Below are positions 8,775-18,389 of a stretch of 64,000 nucleotides of DNA, in pieces. The stretch's first letter is position 1. Each line of letters begins with the position of its first letter. The translations under genes and the position numbers were made by a program. Location of the stretch: contig LS999829.1 of the NCBI GenBank assembly GCA_900537185.1, forward strand, positions 275 to 64,274. The letters are read 5' to 3'. The notes below the pieces were generated by a model. It was not told where the DNA came from. It did not search any database and saw only the letters and a list, made by a program, of their open reading frames with translations. The stretch is from Cytophagales bacterium Alg240-R148. GTDB taxonomy: Bacteria; Bacteroidota; Bacteroidia; Cytophagales; Cyclobacteriaceae.

Positions 8775-10074
8775 ATTTCTTGTACATGTAGTCTATTGTT
8801 AAATTAACCATTGCTTTTAACCCGGTTTTCATACCCGACTCATCAATGTAAAAGTCTGGTGTGTGGTGTTGCCCTAAAGACGCTTTTGCACCATCTACTT
8901 CTAACGGCAGCCCGCCAATAAAAAAATAAAAACCAGGTACTTCCTTCTGAAAAAAGGAGAAATCCTCCGCTCCAGTAATGGCATTAACATTGTTTACCTT
9001 GTCTTTACCTGCTACCCGCTGCAAAGTAGGTACCACTTGGGCCGTCAGTTCCAAATTGTTATAAGTAACAGGGTATCCCCTCTGGATATCCACTTCCGCC
9101 GTTGCGCCCATGCTCTCTGCAATTTTAGTAGCAGTTAATTTAATTTTTTCGTGGATGGTTGCTTGCATGTCTGTATCCAAAGTTCGGATGGTGCCAATAA
9201 GCTCACAGGATTCTGGAATGATGTTGTTGCGCACCCCTCCTCTGATCATACCTACGGAAATTACAGCCGCTTCCTTGGTCAAAGGCGTTTGCCTGCTTAT
9301 AATGGTTTGAAGTCCGTTAATAATTTGAGCCGCTGTAACGATGGGATCCACACCTCCCCATGGAGAAGAGCCATGGGTCTGTTGCCCTTTAACTCGAATC
9401 ACAAAACGATCGGAAGCAGCCATCAAACCACCAGGTCTATAATTTATTTGCCCCACTGGTGTTCCCGAGCTGATGTGCAATCCAAAAATAGCATCCACAT
9501 CCGGGTTTTTCAAGACGCCTTCTTTTACCATCAATTCTGCACCTCCTTCTTCTCCCGGAGGAGCACCTTCTTCTGCGGGTTGAAAGATAAACTTTACCGT
9601 TCCTTTAAGATCGGCCTTCATACTGCTCAACACTTTGGCTGCACCCAACAATATAGCAATGTGGGTATCATGGCCACAGGCGTGCATCACACCTGTTTCA
9701 ATTCCATTGTATTCTGATTTCACCTTGGAGGCAAATGGGACATCTACTCTTTCTGTTACGGGCAGCGCATCGATGTCCGCACGAAGCCCTACCACTGGAC
9801 CGGGTTTACCTCCTTTTAATATCCCCACCACACCGGTATGGGCAATGCCAGTTTGTACCTCCAGACCCATGGATTTTAATTCTTCTGCAATTTTTTTTGC
9901 CGTGTTGAACTCGCGGTTGGATAGTTCCGGGTTTTCATGAAAATGCCTGCGCCATTGGATCACCTCAGGCTCTGTTTGATCTACCAGCTTGTCCAGCTTC
10001 GGATACAATTTGGATTGTGCGTAACCTGTACAAGCAAAACAGGCCAACAACAAAGTAGTAATAAATCTCGTCAT
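8773..10074 (-). CDS. Exported M20D amidohydrolase / carboxypeptidase
   Basis: 433 aa from ATG 10074, which opens a clean signal peptide (MTRFITTLLLACFACTGYAQ). An ATG at 10098 would add eight residues in front and is less likely. M20 metal-ligand motifs: ACGHDTHIA near residue 128, EEGAPPGEEGG near 165, GLHISSGTPVG near 205 and the C-terminal LGQHHTPDFYID. VGLRADIDALPVTE is the typical dimetal Asp region. The family removes N-acyl groups from amino acids or cuts small peptides (hippurate hydrolase, IAA-amino-acid hydrolase type). Export suggests action on external acylated amino acids. Stands alone, convergent with the ROK kinase. Confidence 0.9.
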   Translation of the reverse strand: MTRFITTLLLACFACTGYAQSKLYPKLDKLVDQTEPEVIQWRRHFHENPELSNREFNTAKKIAEELKSMGLEVQTGIAHTGVVGILKGGKPGPVVGLRADIDALPVTERVDVPFASKVKSEYNGIETGVMHACGHDTHIAILLGAAKVLSSMKADLKGTVKFIFQPAEEGAPPGEEGGAELMVKEGVLKNPDVDAIFGLHISSGTPVGQINYRPGGLMAASDRFVIRVKGQQTHGSSPWGGVDPIVTAAQIINGLQTIISRQTPLTKEAAVISVGMIRGGVRNNIIPESCELIGTIRTLDTDMQATIHEKIKLTATKIAESMGATAEVDIQRGYPVTYNNLELTAQVVPTLQRVAGKDKVNNVNAITGAEDFSFFQKEVPGFYFFIGGLPLEVDGAKASLGQHHTPDFYIDESGMKTGLKAMVNLTIDYMYKK

Positions 10075-10141
10075 ATGATTAGGTTTAAATTGGATCAATC
10101 TTTAATTTAATAAAAATACTTCACTAAAAAACTAAAATGTT

Positions 10142-10387
10142 ATGGGCGGATTTTTAACTACAATTCTAATAGGCGGTTTGGCCGGATGGATTGCAGGCAC
10201 TATTTCTAAAGGAAAAGGATTTGGACTAATTTTAAATATAATAATTGGAATCGTTGGAGGGTTGATTGGAAACTGGCTTTTTGAATTGGCGGGTGTATTT
10301 ACAGAATCCGGATTTTTCGCACAATTAGCCAAAAGCATTGTGGGTGCCATCGCTTTGTTATTTGTTGCTAGCTTGGTGAAAAAATAA
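10142..10387 (+). CDS. GlsB/YeaQ/YmgE-family small membrane protein
   Basis: 81 aa with three TM segments rich in Gly. GGLAGWIAGTISKG followed by GIVGGLIGNWLF is the hallmark of the transglycosylase-associated-protein family (YeaQ/YmgE), often induced under general stress. Exact role is not established. The sequence GWIAGTISKGKGFG fixes the frame; a 109-aa minus-strand reading frame over the same bases is its shadow. Short A+T-rich gaps lie on both sides. Confidence 0.9.
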   Translation: MGGFLTTILIGGLAGWIAGTISKGKGFGLILNIIIGIVGGLIGNWLFELAGVFTESGFFAQLAKSIVGAIALLFVASLVKK

Positions 10388-10539
10388 AGAAAAAATAAAT
10401 AAAGGTCAGGAGTCAAAAAAGTGATTCTTTCGAATACCGCTTTTCCTGAAAAATAGACCATTCAATAAAAACAATTACCCAAAACTTATAATGAATACAC
10501 GCAATTGCCTTTACCCCCTACTATTTTTCATAAAAAAAT

Positions 10540-11226
10540 TCACATAACCGGACCCAATCGTTGTAAGAAGTCCGGTTTGTAAGAAGCGCCAATCGGTACC
10601 AAAGAGGGCCCTACTTGTACTTTATTTTTCTCGAACTTTTCTACTTTGTTGAGGTTGATGATATAACTTTTGTGCACCCGCATAAAATTGTTGGGCAAAG
10701 TGGCCATTATTTTACTAAATGTACTGAGTACATATATTTTCTTGCCAGATGCCTCTAATACCAAATAATCTTTGAGCCCTTTGATAAGGACCAATTCGTC
10801 CAACACCACGCGTTCAATTCGGTGTTCTGTTTTGACCATAATAAACCCTGGGGATGGCCCTGCATTGGGCGTATTTTTTATTTTTTTAATCGCTTCTATT
10901 GTTTTCGCAAACCGTTCGAAAGCAATTGGTTTTAAAAGGTAGTCAAAGACCCGAAGCGCGTATCCTTCCAATGCATATTGATCGTATGCGGTGGTAAACA
11001 CAATAGGAATATCCTTATGCACCAAGCCTACCACGTCCAAACCCGAGAGCTGTGGCATTTGTATGTCCAACAAAACCAAATCAACTTTATTGTTATTAAC
11101 AAATTCGATTCCTTCCAATGGATTTTCAAATCCTTCCAACCAAGTTACCTGTGGTATTTGATTGCAATACGCTTCCATGAGCTCTAGTGCATATGGCTCG
11201 TCGTCAATTCCTATTACTTGTATCAT
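10540..11226 (-). CDS. LytTR-type response regulator
   Basis: 228 aa. Receiver domain (1-120) with acidic pair DDEP near residue 8, phospho-acceptor in LLDIQMP near 54, and FDYLLKPI (switch Lys) near 103. The C-terminal LytTR DNA-binding domain (about 135-228) includes the HKSYIINLNKVEKF signature. It would be phosphorylated by the kinase whose 3' end it overlaps by 4 bp. Divergent ABC exporter genes lie just beyond the kinase and are the most obvious target, by position only. Confidence 0.92.
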   Translation of the reverse strand: MIQVIGIDDEPYALELMEAYCNQIPQVTWLEGFENPLEGIEFVNNNKVDLVLLDIQMPQLSGLDVVGLVHKDIPIVFTTAYDQYALEGYALRVFDYLLKPIAFERFAKTIEAIKKIKNTPNAGPSPGFIMVKTEHRIERVVLDELVLIKGLKDYLVLEASGKKIYVLSTFSKIMATLPNNFMRVHKSYIINLNKVEKFEKNKVQVGPSLVPIGASYKPDFLQRLGPVM

Positions 11227-12263
11227 AATTGGATGGTTAATTTTACGGTATACAAAGTTTCTGTGGTTTCTATTTTTAACTCGTATTGGTCTTTGTAAAT
11301 AAGCGCCAACCTGCGCTGTACATTGCGCAGTCCAACCCCTCCTACAGCATCCTTTTTGTGCTGTGGGATTACCTTGTTTTCTACCATTAAATACAATTCA
11401 TTATTGGCCAAGCTCAAAACTACCTTGATGCCATTGCCTTCCATTAAATTACCGTGTTTGAAGGCATTTTCAATAAAAGGACTTAGAACCAAGGGTGCAA
11501 TAACGGTTTCAGACTGGCGTATGGAACTATCTATTTCTACTTTTGCCACGTCCTGCCTTTTAAGCCTTAATTCGTTCAGTTCGATATAGGCCATGATGTG
11601 CTCTACTTCCTTTGACAAAGGGACATTCTTTTCATTGCTTTCGTAAATCATGTAACGCATGATTTCAGACAATTTCATTATAGCCTTGGCCGCAACCGGA
11701 CTGTTGGCATAGGCCATGGAATAAATATTGTTCAAAGAATTGAACAAAAAATGCGGGTTCATCTGCGACTTCAAAAAATCCAGCTCACTGCTCAACCTTT
11801 CATTTTCTAGTGCCGCTTTTATTTTAATATTTTGGAACCAATCTACTGTAAAACGGGCAATGCCCGACATGGCAATTAAAAAAAACGGCGCCACCGCTCG
11901 AATTAAAAAGTGGTTCCAACCAGAGTAAGGAGGGTGTGCAGGAACAGGTACCAATTCTCCTGGGAACATTCCATGAACCCAAACATCCAAGTGGAACTTA
12001 ACCCAAGGGTATACAAGTAAAAGGACCAGCACCAACAATATAAACGGCAGCGCTTTGTTCTTTTCAAGCCACTTGGGGATAAAAAAAAGGTAAAAAGAAT
12101 AAAATATGCTTAAATCCAACAACAAATTATCTACCGTCCACCACATATAATGGCCAAAGGACATGGGTTTGGCTTGGTTGAATCCAATGAAATAAAATGG
12201 TGCCTGGTAGAGCAACCAAGCAGTAACATGAAAAACAACAATATAAAATCTAGAGGCAGCCAA
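11223..12263 (-). CDS. LytS-type sensor histidine kinase
   Basis: 346 aa. Four N-terminal TM helices (about 5-140) with no extracytoplasmic sensor domain of size, then the His_kinase dimerisation helix with FLKSQMNPHFLFNSLNN (phospho-His near residue 173) and an HATPase_c domain marked by LSPFIENAFKHG and GVGLRNVQRRL. Overlaps the LytTR regulator by 4 bp. The small sensor portion suggests it reads signals within the membrane, possibly via the neighbouring ABC exporter, as in BceS-type systems; this is inference from position and topology. Confidence 0.92.
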   Translation of the reverse strand: MAASRFYIVVFHVTAWLLYQAPFYFIGFNQAKPMSFGHYMWWTVDNLLLDLSIFYSFYLFFIPKWLEKNKALPFILLVLVLLLVYPWVKFHLDVWVHGMFPGELVPVPAHPPYSGWNHFLIRAVAPFFLIAMSGIARFTVDWFQNIKIKAALENERLSSELDFLKSQMNPHFLFNSLNNIYSMAYANSPVAAKAIMKLSEIMRYMIYESNEKNVPLSKEVEHIMAYIELNELRLKRQDVAKVEIDSSIRQSETVIAPLVLSPFIENAFKHGNLMEGNGIKVVLSLANNELYLMVENKVIPQHKKDAVGGVGLRNVQRRLALIYKDQYELKIETTETLYTVKLTIQL

Positions 12264-12465
12264 GTGTTTTTTATTGCTAAAATATACAATAATTTCTTTT
12301 TTCTAGGTCCAAAAACCCTAGATGCCCCACCCATCTATAAAAGTGCCCTTTTATTGGAATAGAAAATCCATCAATTGGTAGATCCTTCTGCCTTGTTGGT
12401 CGATAATGGCCAAGAATTCATTTCCATTTGTTCTTGTCCGTCGTTCTTCTACTAAAACATAGACC

Positions 12466-13365
12466 ATGAAAAACATGATTCAAATCGACAATTTGTGTTT
12501 TAGTTTCGGTAAAACACAAGTGCTCAACCACATCGATCTTAACGTTCCCTCCAACAGCATTTATGGCTTTCTAGGCCCGAATGGTGCTGGGAAAAGCACC
12601 ACCATTCGATGTATTTTAAATTTATTGAGACCCGAAAAAGGAACGATTTCCATAATGGGCAAATCTTTGGACAAAGACAGAAATCAAATTTTACAAAACA
12701 TTGGCGCAACCATAGAATACCCTTCGCTTTATGGACACCTCAATGCCATCGACAATTTAGAAATCACCAGGAAATTGGTGGGTGCCCCTGCTTCGAGGAT
12801 CCCTTTTGTACTCACTTTGGTGGGATTAAAACAAGACGCCCATAGAAAAACCAAGACTTACTCTATGGGGATGAAACAAAGGCTCACAATTGCCATGGCC
12901 TTATTAAACGACCCCGAATTGCTCATCCTGGACGAACCTATGAACGGGTTGGACCCTTCAGGCATCAATGAAATGAGGCGGTTAATCCATAACCTGCATG
13001 AGGCACATGGAAAAACCATTTTTCTCTCCAGTCATATTTTAAGTGAAATCGAAAAGACCGCTACCCACATCGGTGTTATAAACAAAGGTAAAATCATAAA
13101 AGAAACCACCATTGACAACATCATCGCTCCAAAAAATATCCCATTGTCCATTGTAAGCGATAACAACCAGTCTTGTTTCGACCTGCTTATGAAACTAGGA
13201 AAAATTCCACACAGGGTGAACGATCACATAGAAGTGGATATAGAGTCCCACAAAGAAGCTGCCTCCATCAATGCCCATTTGGTCAACAACAAATTAAACA
13301 TTTTTGAATTGACTCCATTAAAAGAAAACCTTGAAAACATCTACTTAGACCTAATCGAAAAATAA
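12466..13365 (+). CDS. ABC transporter ATP-binding protein (BcrA/lantibiotic-immunity type)
   Basis: 299 aa. Walker A GPNGAGKST near residue 35, signature YSMGMKQRL near 131, Walker B LLILDEPMNGLDP near 150 and the H-loop SSH near 187. A C-terminal extension of about 80 residues follows the nucleotide-binding domain, as in exporters of the BcrA/SpaF class. It overlaps the ABC-2 permease gene by one base. The half-transporter is divergent from a LytS/LytTR pair, a common Bacteroidota arrangement for sensing and pumping out membrane-active compounds; substrate unknown. Confidence 0.92.
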   Translation: MKNMIQIDNLCFSFGKTQVLNHIDLNVPSNSIYGFLGPNGAGKSTTIRCILNLLRPEKGTISIMGKSLDKDRNQILQNIGATIEYPSLYGHLNAIDNLEITRKLVGAPASRIPFVLTLVGLKQDAHRKTKTYSMGMKQRLTIAMALLNDPELLILDEPMNGLDPSGINEMRRLIHNLHEAHGKTIFLSSHILSEIEKTATHIGVINKGKIIKETTIDNIIAPKNIPLSIVSDNNQSCFDLLMKLGKIPHRVNDHIEVDIESHKEAASINAHLVNNKLNIFELTPLKENLENIYLDLIEK

Positions 13366-14129
13366 TGAAACTATACCACGCATTACAAGCTGAAATTCTA
13401 AAATACAAAAATACGTGGGCACTATATTTGTCCATTGGAGCCCCACTTTTTATAACGAGTGTTATGTTCTTAGTCTTCTATTTTAAAGGCCAAGAAATAT
13501 TACAAGACACACCAGAACCCTGGGCCATTTGGTCGAGTTACAACATCAATTCAGGGCTGTCCATTTTGTATCCTTTGTTCCTCATTCTAATAACCGTTTT
13601 AGTGAACAATACAGAACACAGCAACAACAGTTGGAAGCATATTTTTGCTTTACCAGTCTCAAAAACCACCATTTATAGAAGCAAATACCTCTTTGTACTC
13701 CTACTGGTTTTTTTTAGCATTTGCATTTACACCATTTTAATTTTGGCCTATGGCAATGCTTTGGCTTGGTTCCGTCCAGAATTGAATTTCGTTCCATTCG
13801 AATATACCCTTCGAATACTCAATTTAGTTGCGCAAGGGTTTGCAGCCGCCCTGGGTATTTTGTCCATTCAATTTTTTGTAAGTTGGCGGTGGCGGTCTGT
13901 AGTGGTTCCGATTGGTTTGGGCATGGCCATGTTTGTATTTAGCATGGTGCTAAGCCGCTGGGAGTATATTGTCTATTTTCCTTATGCCTATCCATTATTT
14001 GCTGCTGTAAAAGCCAACTTTGATGATTCTGTTGCTATCTCTGCCCAAGTTTGGTACGGCTGCGGGGTTTTTGTTTTCATGTACTTAGTTGGGTTGTTCG
14101 ATACCAAATACCGGAATATTGTGGATTAA
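13365..14129 (+). CDS. ABC-2 family permease, partner of the preceding ATPase
   Basis: 254 aa with about six TM helices. Begins MKLYHALQAEILKYKNTWAL, the amphipathic N-terminal helix usual for ABC-2 permeases of the BcrB/lantibiotic-immunity class. Conserved sequence motifs are weak in this family, so the call rests on topology, length and the one-base overlap with the ATPase gene. An intrinsic terminator follows 9 bp after the stop. Confidence 0.85.
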   Translation: MKLYHALQAEILKYKNTWALYLSIGAPLFITSVMFLVFYFKGQEILQDTPEPWAIWSSYNINSGLSILYPLFLILITVLVNNTEHSNNSWKHIFALPVSKTTIYRSKYLFVLLLVFFSICIYTILILAYGNALAWFRPELNFVPFEYTLRILNLVAQGFAAALGILSIQFFVSWRWRSVVVPIGLGMAMFVFSMVLSRWEYIVYFPYAYPLFAAVKANFDDSVAISAQVWYGCGVFVFMYLVGLFDTKYRNIVD

Positions 14130-14138
14130 AAGGACCGT

Positions 14139-14173
14139 AAAAAGAGGCCAGAGATTACTTTGGCCTCTTTTTT
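14139..14173 (+). terminator. Intrinsic terminator of the ABC operon
   Basis: AAAAAGAGGCCA, a 10-nt loop, TGGCCTCTTTTT: a 12-bp stem followed by T residues. Confidence 0.92.
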
Positions 14174-14232
14174 GTAAAACTAATCTTAGGTAAAGTAAAA
14201 TAAAATGATTTACTTTTAATCGTAAATATTCG

Positions 14233-15876
14233 ATGTCTACTATTATGTTATTGTCAAAAAAACCATTGTTATTTGCCCTCCTTATGATGGGCAGCTGGGC
14301 TGTACTAGGGCAAGCATCCAAACGCTTGTTGCCCCACAACATCAACCTTTCTGGGTACAATAATTTTTCTCCTGCCATTTCTGGAGATGGCAATGTACTG
14401 GTATATTTATCGGATTATTCCAACGATGGTGAAATGATCATGTTGTATTCTACTCGATTGACCATGAGAAGTTGGAAGGACAGCAAAGAAGTGGACCGAC
14501 CAGCCAACATACCAAGCATTACTTTTAGAGGCGGATATGCACTCAATTTCGATGGAAGTGTATTGTACATTACCAATAAAAAAACAGGTGGATTGGGTGG
14601 ATATGACATTTGGTACAGCGAATGGAATGGAAGCAGTTGGGGAAGCCCAAAAAACTTTGGCAAGCCTATTAATTCTTCGGTAAACGATGGAAGCCCCTCG
14701 TTGTCAACGGATGGTCTAGTAATGTATTTTATGCGTTGCGAAAAAATGACCAACGGCAGTGCAGAAAATTGCCGCATCATGATGTCTGAAAAAATCAAAG
14801 GGCGCTGGCAAGAAGCAACAGAATTGCCTTCTCCGATCAACAATGGTAATGAAATGGCTCCAAAAATATTATCGGATAACCAAACGTTGATTTTTGCTTC
14901 GGATAGAATAGGTGGCAAGGGAGGCTTTGATCTGTACCTTTCAAGAAGGACCGAAACAGGTTGGTCAGAACCAATCAATTTAGATTTTGTAAACACCCCG
15001 GAAGACGATATTTTCTCTTCGGTAGCTGCCAAAGGCAGGTACATCATGATTGACAGAAATGGGGGTAGAGGCCGGGTAATAGAAGAAGTGTTGATTCCTT
15101 CTGAACTTCAACCCAAAAAAGTTTTACAAGTAGTGGGCCACGCGGTGGATGGCAATACGAGTTTGCCGCTTTCTGCTACAGCCAAAGTGTACATACCCGA
15201 CACCAGAAAAAGAATAATATTCAAAAAAACCGATACCAAAGGAGACTATAATTTTGGTTTGATAGAAGGTGAGGTATATGATTTTAGTTTAGAGCCAGAA
15301 GACGCCAGCTTCTATACTTTCTCAAAGCTCTATGATTTAAGTACTATGAAAAATAGTACACGCGATGAACTTAAAGTTAAATTTAACAAAAAAGAACCCG
15401 GTATTAAAAACGAACTTGGTGCCATTGCCTACCAACCTGAAACCTCCGAATTATCGGATGCATCGGTTTATGAATTGAGAAGACTCACCCGATTGATAAA
15501 AGCCAACCCAGCAGAACAATTTGTTTTCAGTGTTGAATTGTATGACTTCAGGTCCGATTCTATTGCGGCCAACGAATTAACGGAAGTGCGCCGCGACACT
15601 TTACAATGGGAAGAAGAAACGGCGGTATTGGATTCGCTCACCAACGAACCCACTGACTCCGTTCAAATCCAACATTTCACTAAAGTTACAACCACTTACG
15701 ACAACAATAAGACTGAAAAACAAGCACAGGCCTTGTTAGATTATTTAGTATCCAAAGGCATTCCAGAAGAACAACTTAGTTACGAAACCGCCACCTCTAT
15801 AAAACCAGAAGGAGTAGATGGGCCAAGAAGCAAATGGAAACCCTTGCGCATTTTTATTAGAATCAAAGAAGAATAA
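14233..15876 (+). CDS. Exported PD40 beta-propeller protein with OmpA-like tail
   Basis: 547 aa. A signal peptide of about 30 residues is followed by four to five WD40-like/PD40 blades (FSPAISGDGNVLVYLSD, ALNFDGSVLYITNKK, SPSLSTDGLVMYFMR, KILSDNQTLIFASDR). A CarboxypepD_reg-like or Cna-B segment follows (VVGHAVDGNTSLPLSATAKVYI, about 297-360), and a C-terminal region (about 430-547) resembles the OmpA peptidoglycan-binding fold, with QALLDYLVSKGIPEEQLSYE. This layout is common in Bacteroidota envelope proteins of the PorE/type IX accessory group, but similar proteins exist outside that system and no other T9SS gene is nearby. The OmpA call is tentative. Confidence 0.75.
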   Translation: MSTIMLLSKKPLLFALLMMGSWAVLGQASKRLLPHNINLSGYNNFSPAISGDGNVLVYLSDYSNDGEMIMLYSTRLTMRSWKDSKEVDRPANIPSITFRGGYALNFDGSVLYITNKKTGGLGGYDIWYSEWNGSSWGSPKNFGKPINSSVNDGSPSLSTDGLVMYFMRCEKMTNGSAENCRIMMSEKIKGRWQEATELPSPINNGNEMAPKILSDNQTLIFASDRIGGKGGFDLYLSRRTETGWSEPINLDFVNTPEDDIFSSVAAKGRYIMIDRNGGRGRVIEEVLIPSELQPKKVLQVVGHAVDGNTSLPLSATAKVYIPDTRKRIIFKKTDTKGDYNFGLIEGEVYDFSLEPEDASFYTFSKLYDLSTMKNSTRDELKVKFNKKEPGIKNELGAIAYQPETSELSDASVYELRRLTRLIKANPAEQFVFSVELYDFRSDSIAANELTEVRRDTLQWEEETAVLDSLTNEPTDSVQIQHFTKVTTTYDNNKTEKQAQALLDYLVSKGIPEEQLSYETATSIKPEGVDGPRSKWKPLRIFIRIKEE

Positions 15877-16051
15877 CCGAGGTAGTGTCTGGGTCAAAAT
15901 TAAGTTTTTAAACCCGTTCTATTTGACTAATATTGTTCCGGTCATCAGCAATAAGCAGCTTTTGGTCTAAATTCAGTGCATATTGAGACTATTTTACACT
16001 CAATTTCGCGTTTTTTATGAAGAAATTTGTTGTTAAGAAAAAATCCGCTAC

Positions 16052-18247
16052 ATGAGACTCATTACTTTGTTGCTTTTGTCCTGCATAGCAGTATCCACAC
16101 AAGCTCAAATTTTAAAACCCATTCAATGGTCTTCTAAAGAAAGCTCCAAAACTTTACAAGTAGGAGAAGAAGTAGAGCTAATTTTCTCGGCTATGATAGA
16201 AGACGACTGGTACCTTTACTCTTCGGATTTTGACCCAGATTGCGGCCCTATTCTTACATCGGTTGAATTCAAAACAACTGCCGCATTTGAATTGGTTGGA
16301 GGGTTAAAACCCATTGGTGCTAAGAAAAAACACGACGAGATATTTGATTGTGAGTATACCTATTTTACAGATGTAGCTGAATTCAGGCAAACAATTAAAG
16401 TATTGTCTTCGGGTTTGAAAATAGAAGCAATAGCAGAATACCAAGTTTGTAGCAATATCGATGGCAAGTGCATCGCATTTGAAGAAGAGTTCGTTTTTAA
16501 CCAATTCGAAATAACCGGTTTGGAAACCGATGTAAAACAAGCGGAACCTCAAAACGACCCTATAGCGTCGATAGAAACAACCAATCCTCCTTCTACAACA
16601 GAAAACACCACCTCTAGTGAACAACTCAACACGTCAAAAGAAAACATATTTGTAGAAGAAGACAGTACAACCGAAGAAACTCCTATGGTGGTTGCCGAAA
16701 CTACTCCAGAAGCAACCAACACGGTCGAGTTGGTTGAAACAGAGGAAGGTAGTTTTGAATTAAAAACCTATACTTCGTTTTTTGATGAAGATGTTTATAC
16801 TAAAAAACAAAGCCATTTGTGGTTCATGTTGGCTGCTTTTGTTGCGGGTTTGGCAGCTCTTTTTACCCCTTGTGTTTTTCCCATGATACCCATGACTGTT
16901 TCCTTTTTTACTAGCCAAGGAGGTAAATCCAAGGCCGTAATTTACGGCATCAGCATCATTGTAATATACTCCTTAATAGGCGCCATTATTGCGCCATTTA
17001 TGGGGCCAGCCACTGCCAACCATTTGGCTACAAATTGGATTCCAAATGTAATTTTCTTTGTAGTATTTTTGGCTTTCGCTTTGTCCTTTTTTGGAGCCTT
17101 TGAAATTACTTTGCCTTCATCCTTTGTAAATAAAGTAGATGCGGAATCGGACAAAGGCGGTTTGATCGGGGTCTTTTTTATGGCCTTTACGCTGGTTTTG
17201 GTTTCTTTTTCTTGTACCGGACCCATAGTAGGCACCATACTGGTTGAAGCAGCTGGTGGCGCAGTGTTAAAGCCAATTTTGGGCATGTTTGCCTTCTCAG
17301 CTGCATTTGCCATTCCTTTTACAATATTTGCATTGTTTCCGAGTTTGCTCAACAGCTTACCAAAATCGGGCGGTTGGTTGAACTCTGTTAAAGTTGTATT
17401 GGGCTTTATTGAGTTGGCTCTTGCCTTCAAATTTTTAAGCATTGCAGACCAAGCCTACCATTGGAACCTTCTGGATAGAGAGATCAATATTGCCATATGG
17501 ATTGTTATACTCGCTTTGCTGGGCTTCTATTTGCTTGGTAAAATTAAGTTGCCCCACGACAGCGACCTTGCCCACATAAGCGTATTTAGGTTAATGTTGT
17601 CCATCGTTACATTTTCTTTTGTAGTGTATTTGATCCCAGGCATGTTTGGCGCTCCTTTAAAAGCCTTAGCAGGATACTTGCCACCTATGTACACCCATGA
17701 TTTTGATTTGGTATCGAAAGTCAGGGGAGACCAGGACGGGTTGGACGCTAAAACCATTGCTGGCTGTGCAAGCCCAAAGTATGCTGACTTTCTGCACCTG
17801 CCCCATGGCCTAAAAGGGTTTTATGATTACGAACAAGCCATGGCCTGCGCTACAGCACAAAACAAACCCTTGTTTATTGATTTTACTGGGCATGGTTGTA
17901 CCAACTGCAGAGAAATGGAAGCCAATGTTTGGTCGGATCCTAGGGTCTTGAACAAATTAAAAAATGACTTTGTCGTATTGGCCTTGTACGTAGATGACAA
18001 AACCGAGCTACCAGCAAGTGATTGGTATGTTTCTGTCTATGACAACAAAATAAAAAAGACCATAGGCAAACAAAACGCAGACTTTCAAATTCAGCGGGTC
18101 AACAACAATGCCCAGCCCAATTATTTACTTATTGGACACGATGAGAAAGGACTTACCCAACCCATTAGTTACGACAATGTGGATAATTTTCTTATGTTTT
18201 TAAACGACGGATTGGCCAATTTCAACCAACAAAGCCAAAGTAAATAG
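16052..18247 (+). CDS. dsbD: Thiol:disulfide interchange protein DsbD
   Basis: 731 aa with the three-part DsbD layout. A signal peptide leads into the N-terminal periplasmic domain (about 20-155), whose exchange pair is CSNIDGKC near 132. A Thr/Glu-rich linker follows, then the eight-helix membrane domain with FTPCVFPMIPM near 272 and SFSCTGPIVG near 386. The C-terminal thioredoxin-like domain has GHGCTNCREM near 614. It carries electrons from cytoplasmic thioredoxin to periplasmic oxidised proteins. All six working cysteines are present. The 175-bp upstream gap holds nothing firm beyond a weak inverted repeat ATTGAG/CTCAAT near 15981. Confidence 0.93.
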   Translation: MRLITLLLLSCIAVSTQAQILKPIQWSSKESSKTLQVGEEVELIFSAMIEDDWYLYSSDFDPDCGPILTSVEFKTTAAFELVGGLKPIGAKKKHDEIFDCEYTYFTDVAEFRQTIKVLSSGLKIEAIAEYQVCSNIDGKCIAFEEEFVFNQFEITGLETDVKQAEPQNDPIASIETTNPPSTTENTTSSEQLNTSKENIFVEEDSTTEETPMVVAETTPEATNTVELVETEEGSFELKTYTSFFDEDVYTKKQSHLWFMLAAFVAGLAALFTPCVFPMIPMTVSFFTSQGGKSKAVIYGISIIVIYSLIGAIIAPFMGPATANHLATNWIPNVIFFVVFLAFALSFFGAFEITLPSSFVNKVDAESDKGGLIGVFFMAFTLVLVSFSCTGPIVGTILVEAAGGAVLKPILGMFAFSAAFAIPFTIFALFPSLLNSLPKSGGWLNSVKVVLGFIELALAFKFLSIADQAYHWNLLDREINIAIWIVILALLGFYLLGKIKLPHDSDLAHISVFRLMLSIVTFSFVVYLIPGMFGAPLKALAGYLPPMYTHDFDLVSKVRGDQDGLDAKTIAGCASPKYADFLHLPHGLKGFYDYEQAMACATAQNKPLFIDFTGHGCTNCREMEANVWSDPRVLNKLKNDFVVLALYVDDKTELPASDWYVSVYDNKIKKTIGKQNADFQIQRVNNNAQPNYLLIGHDEKGLTQPISYDNVDNFLMFLNDGLANFNQQSQSK

Positions 18248-18389
18248 CACTTTTAAATAGTAAATTCAGACATTTTGGATGCAAATCGTCCATTTTTCAT
18301 ACATAAACAGGCTTTTTTATACAAATTTCTTTTGGTTCTAATTAAGAAATCTTAATATAGGGTGCCCAAAAGCCAACGTTATTGAGATT

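Noticed and set aside
10132-10461. 109-residue minus-strand frame over the GlsB/YeaQ-type gene
   Set aside because: The plus frame encodes the recognised Gly-rich three-helix family; the minus frame is low-complexity and lacks any domain.
15877-16051. Possible insertion-sequence end (TGTCTGGGTCAAAATTAAG) after the PD40 gene
   Set aside because: No matching second end, target duplication or transposase remnant.
18331-18389. Nested inverted repeats CTTTTGG/CCAAAAG and ATTAAG/CTTAAT ahead of the M23 gene
   Set aside because: Short, A+T-rich arms in an A+T-rich gap; likely by chance.
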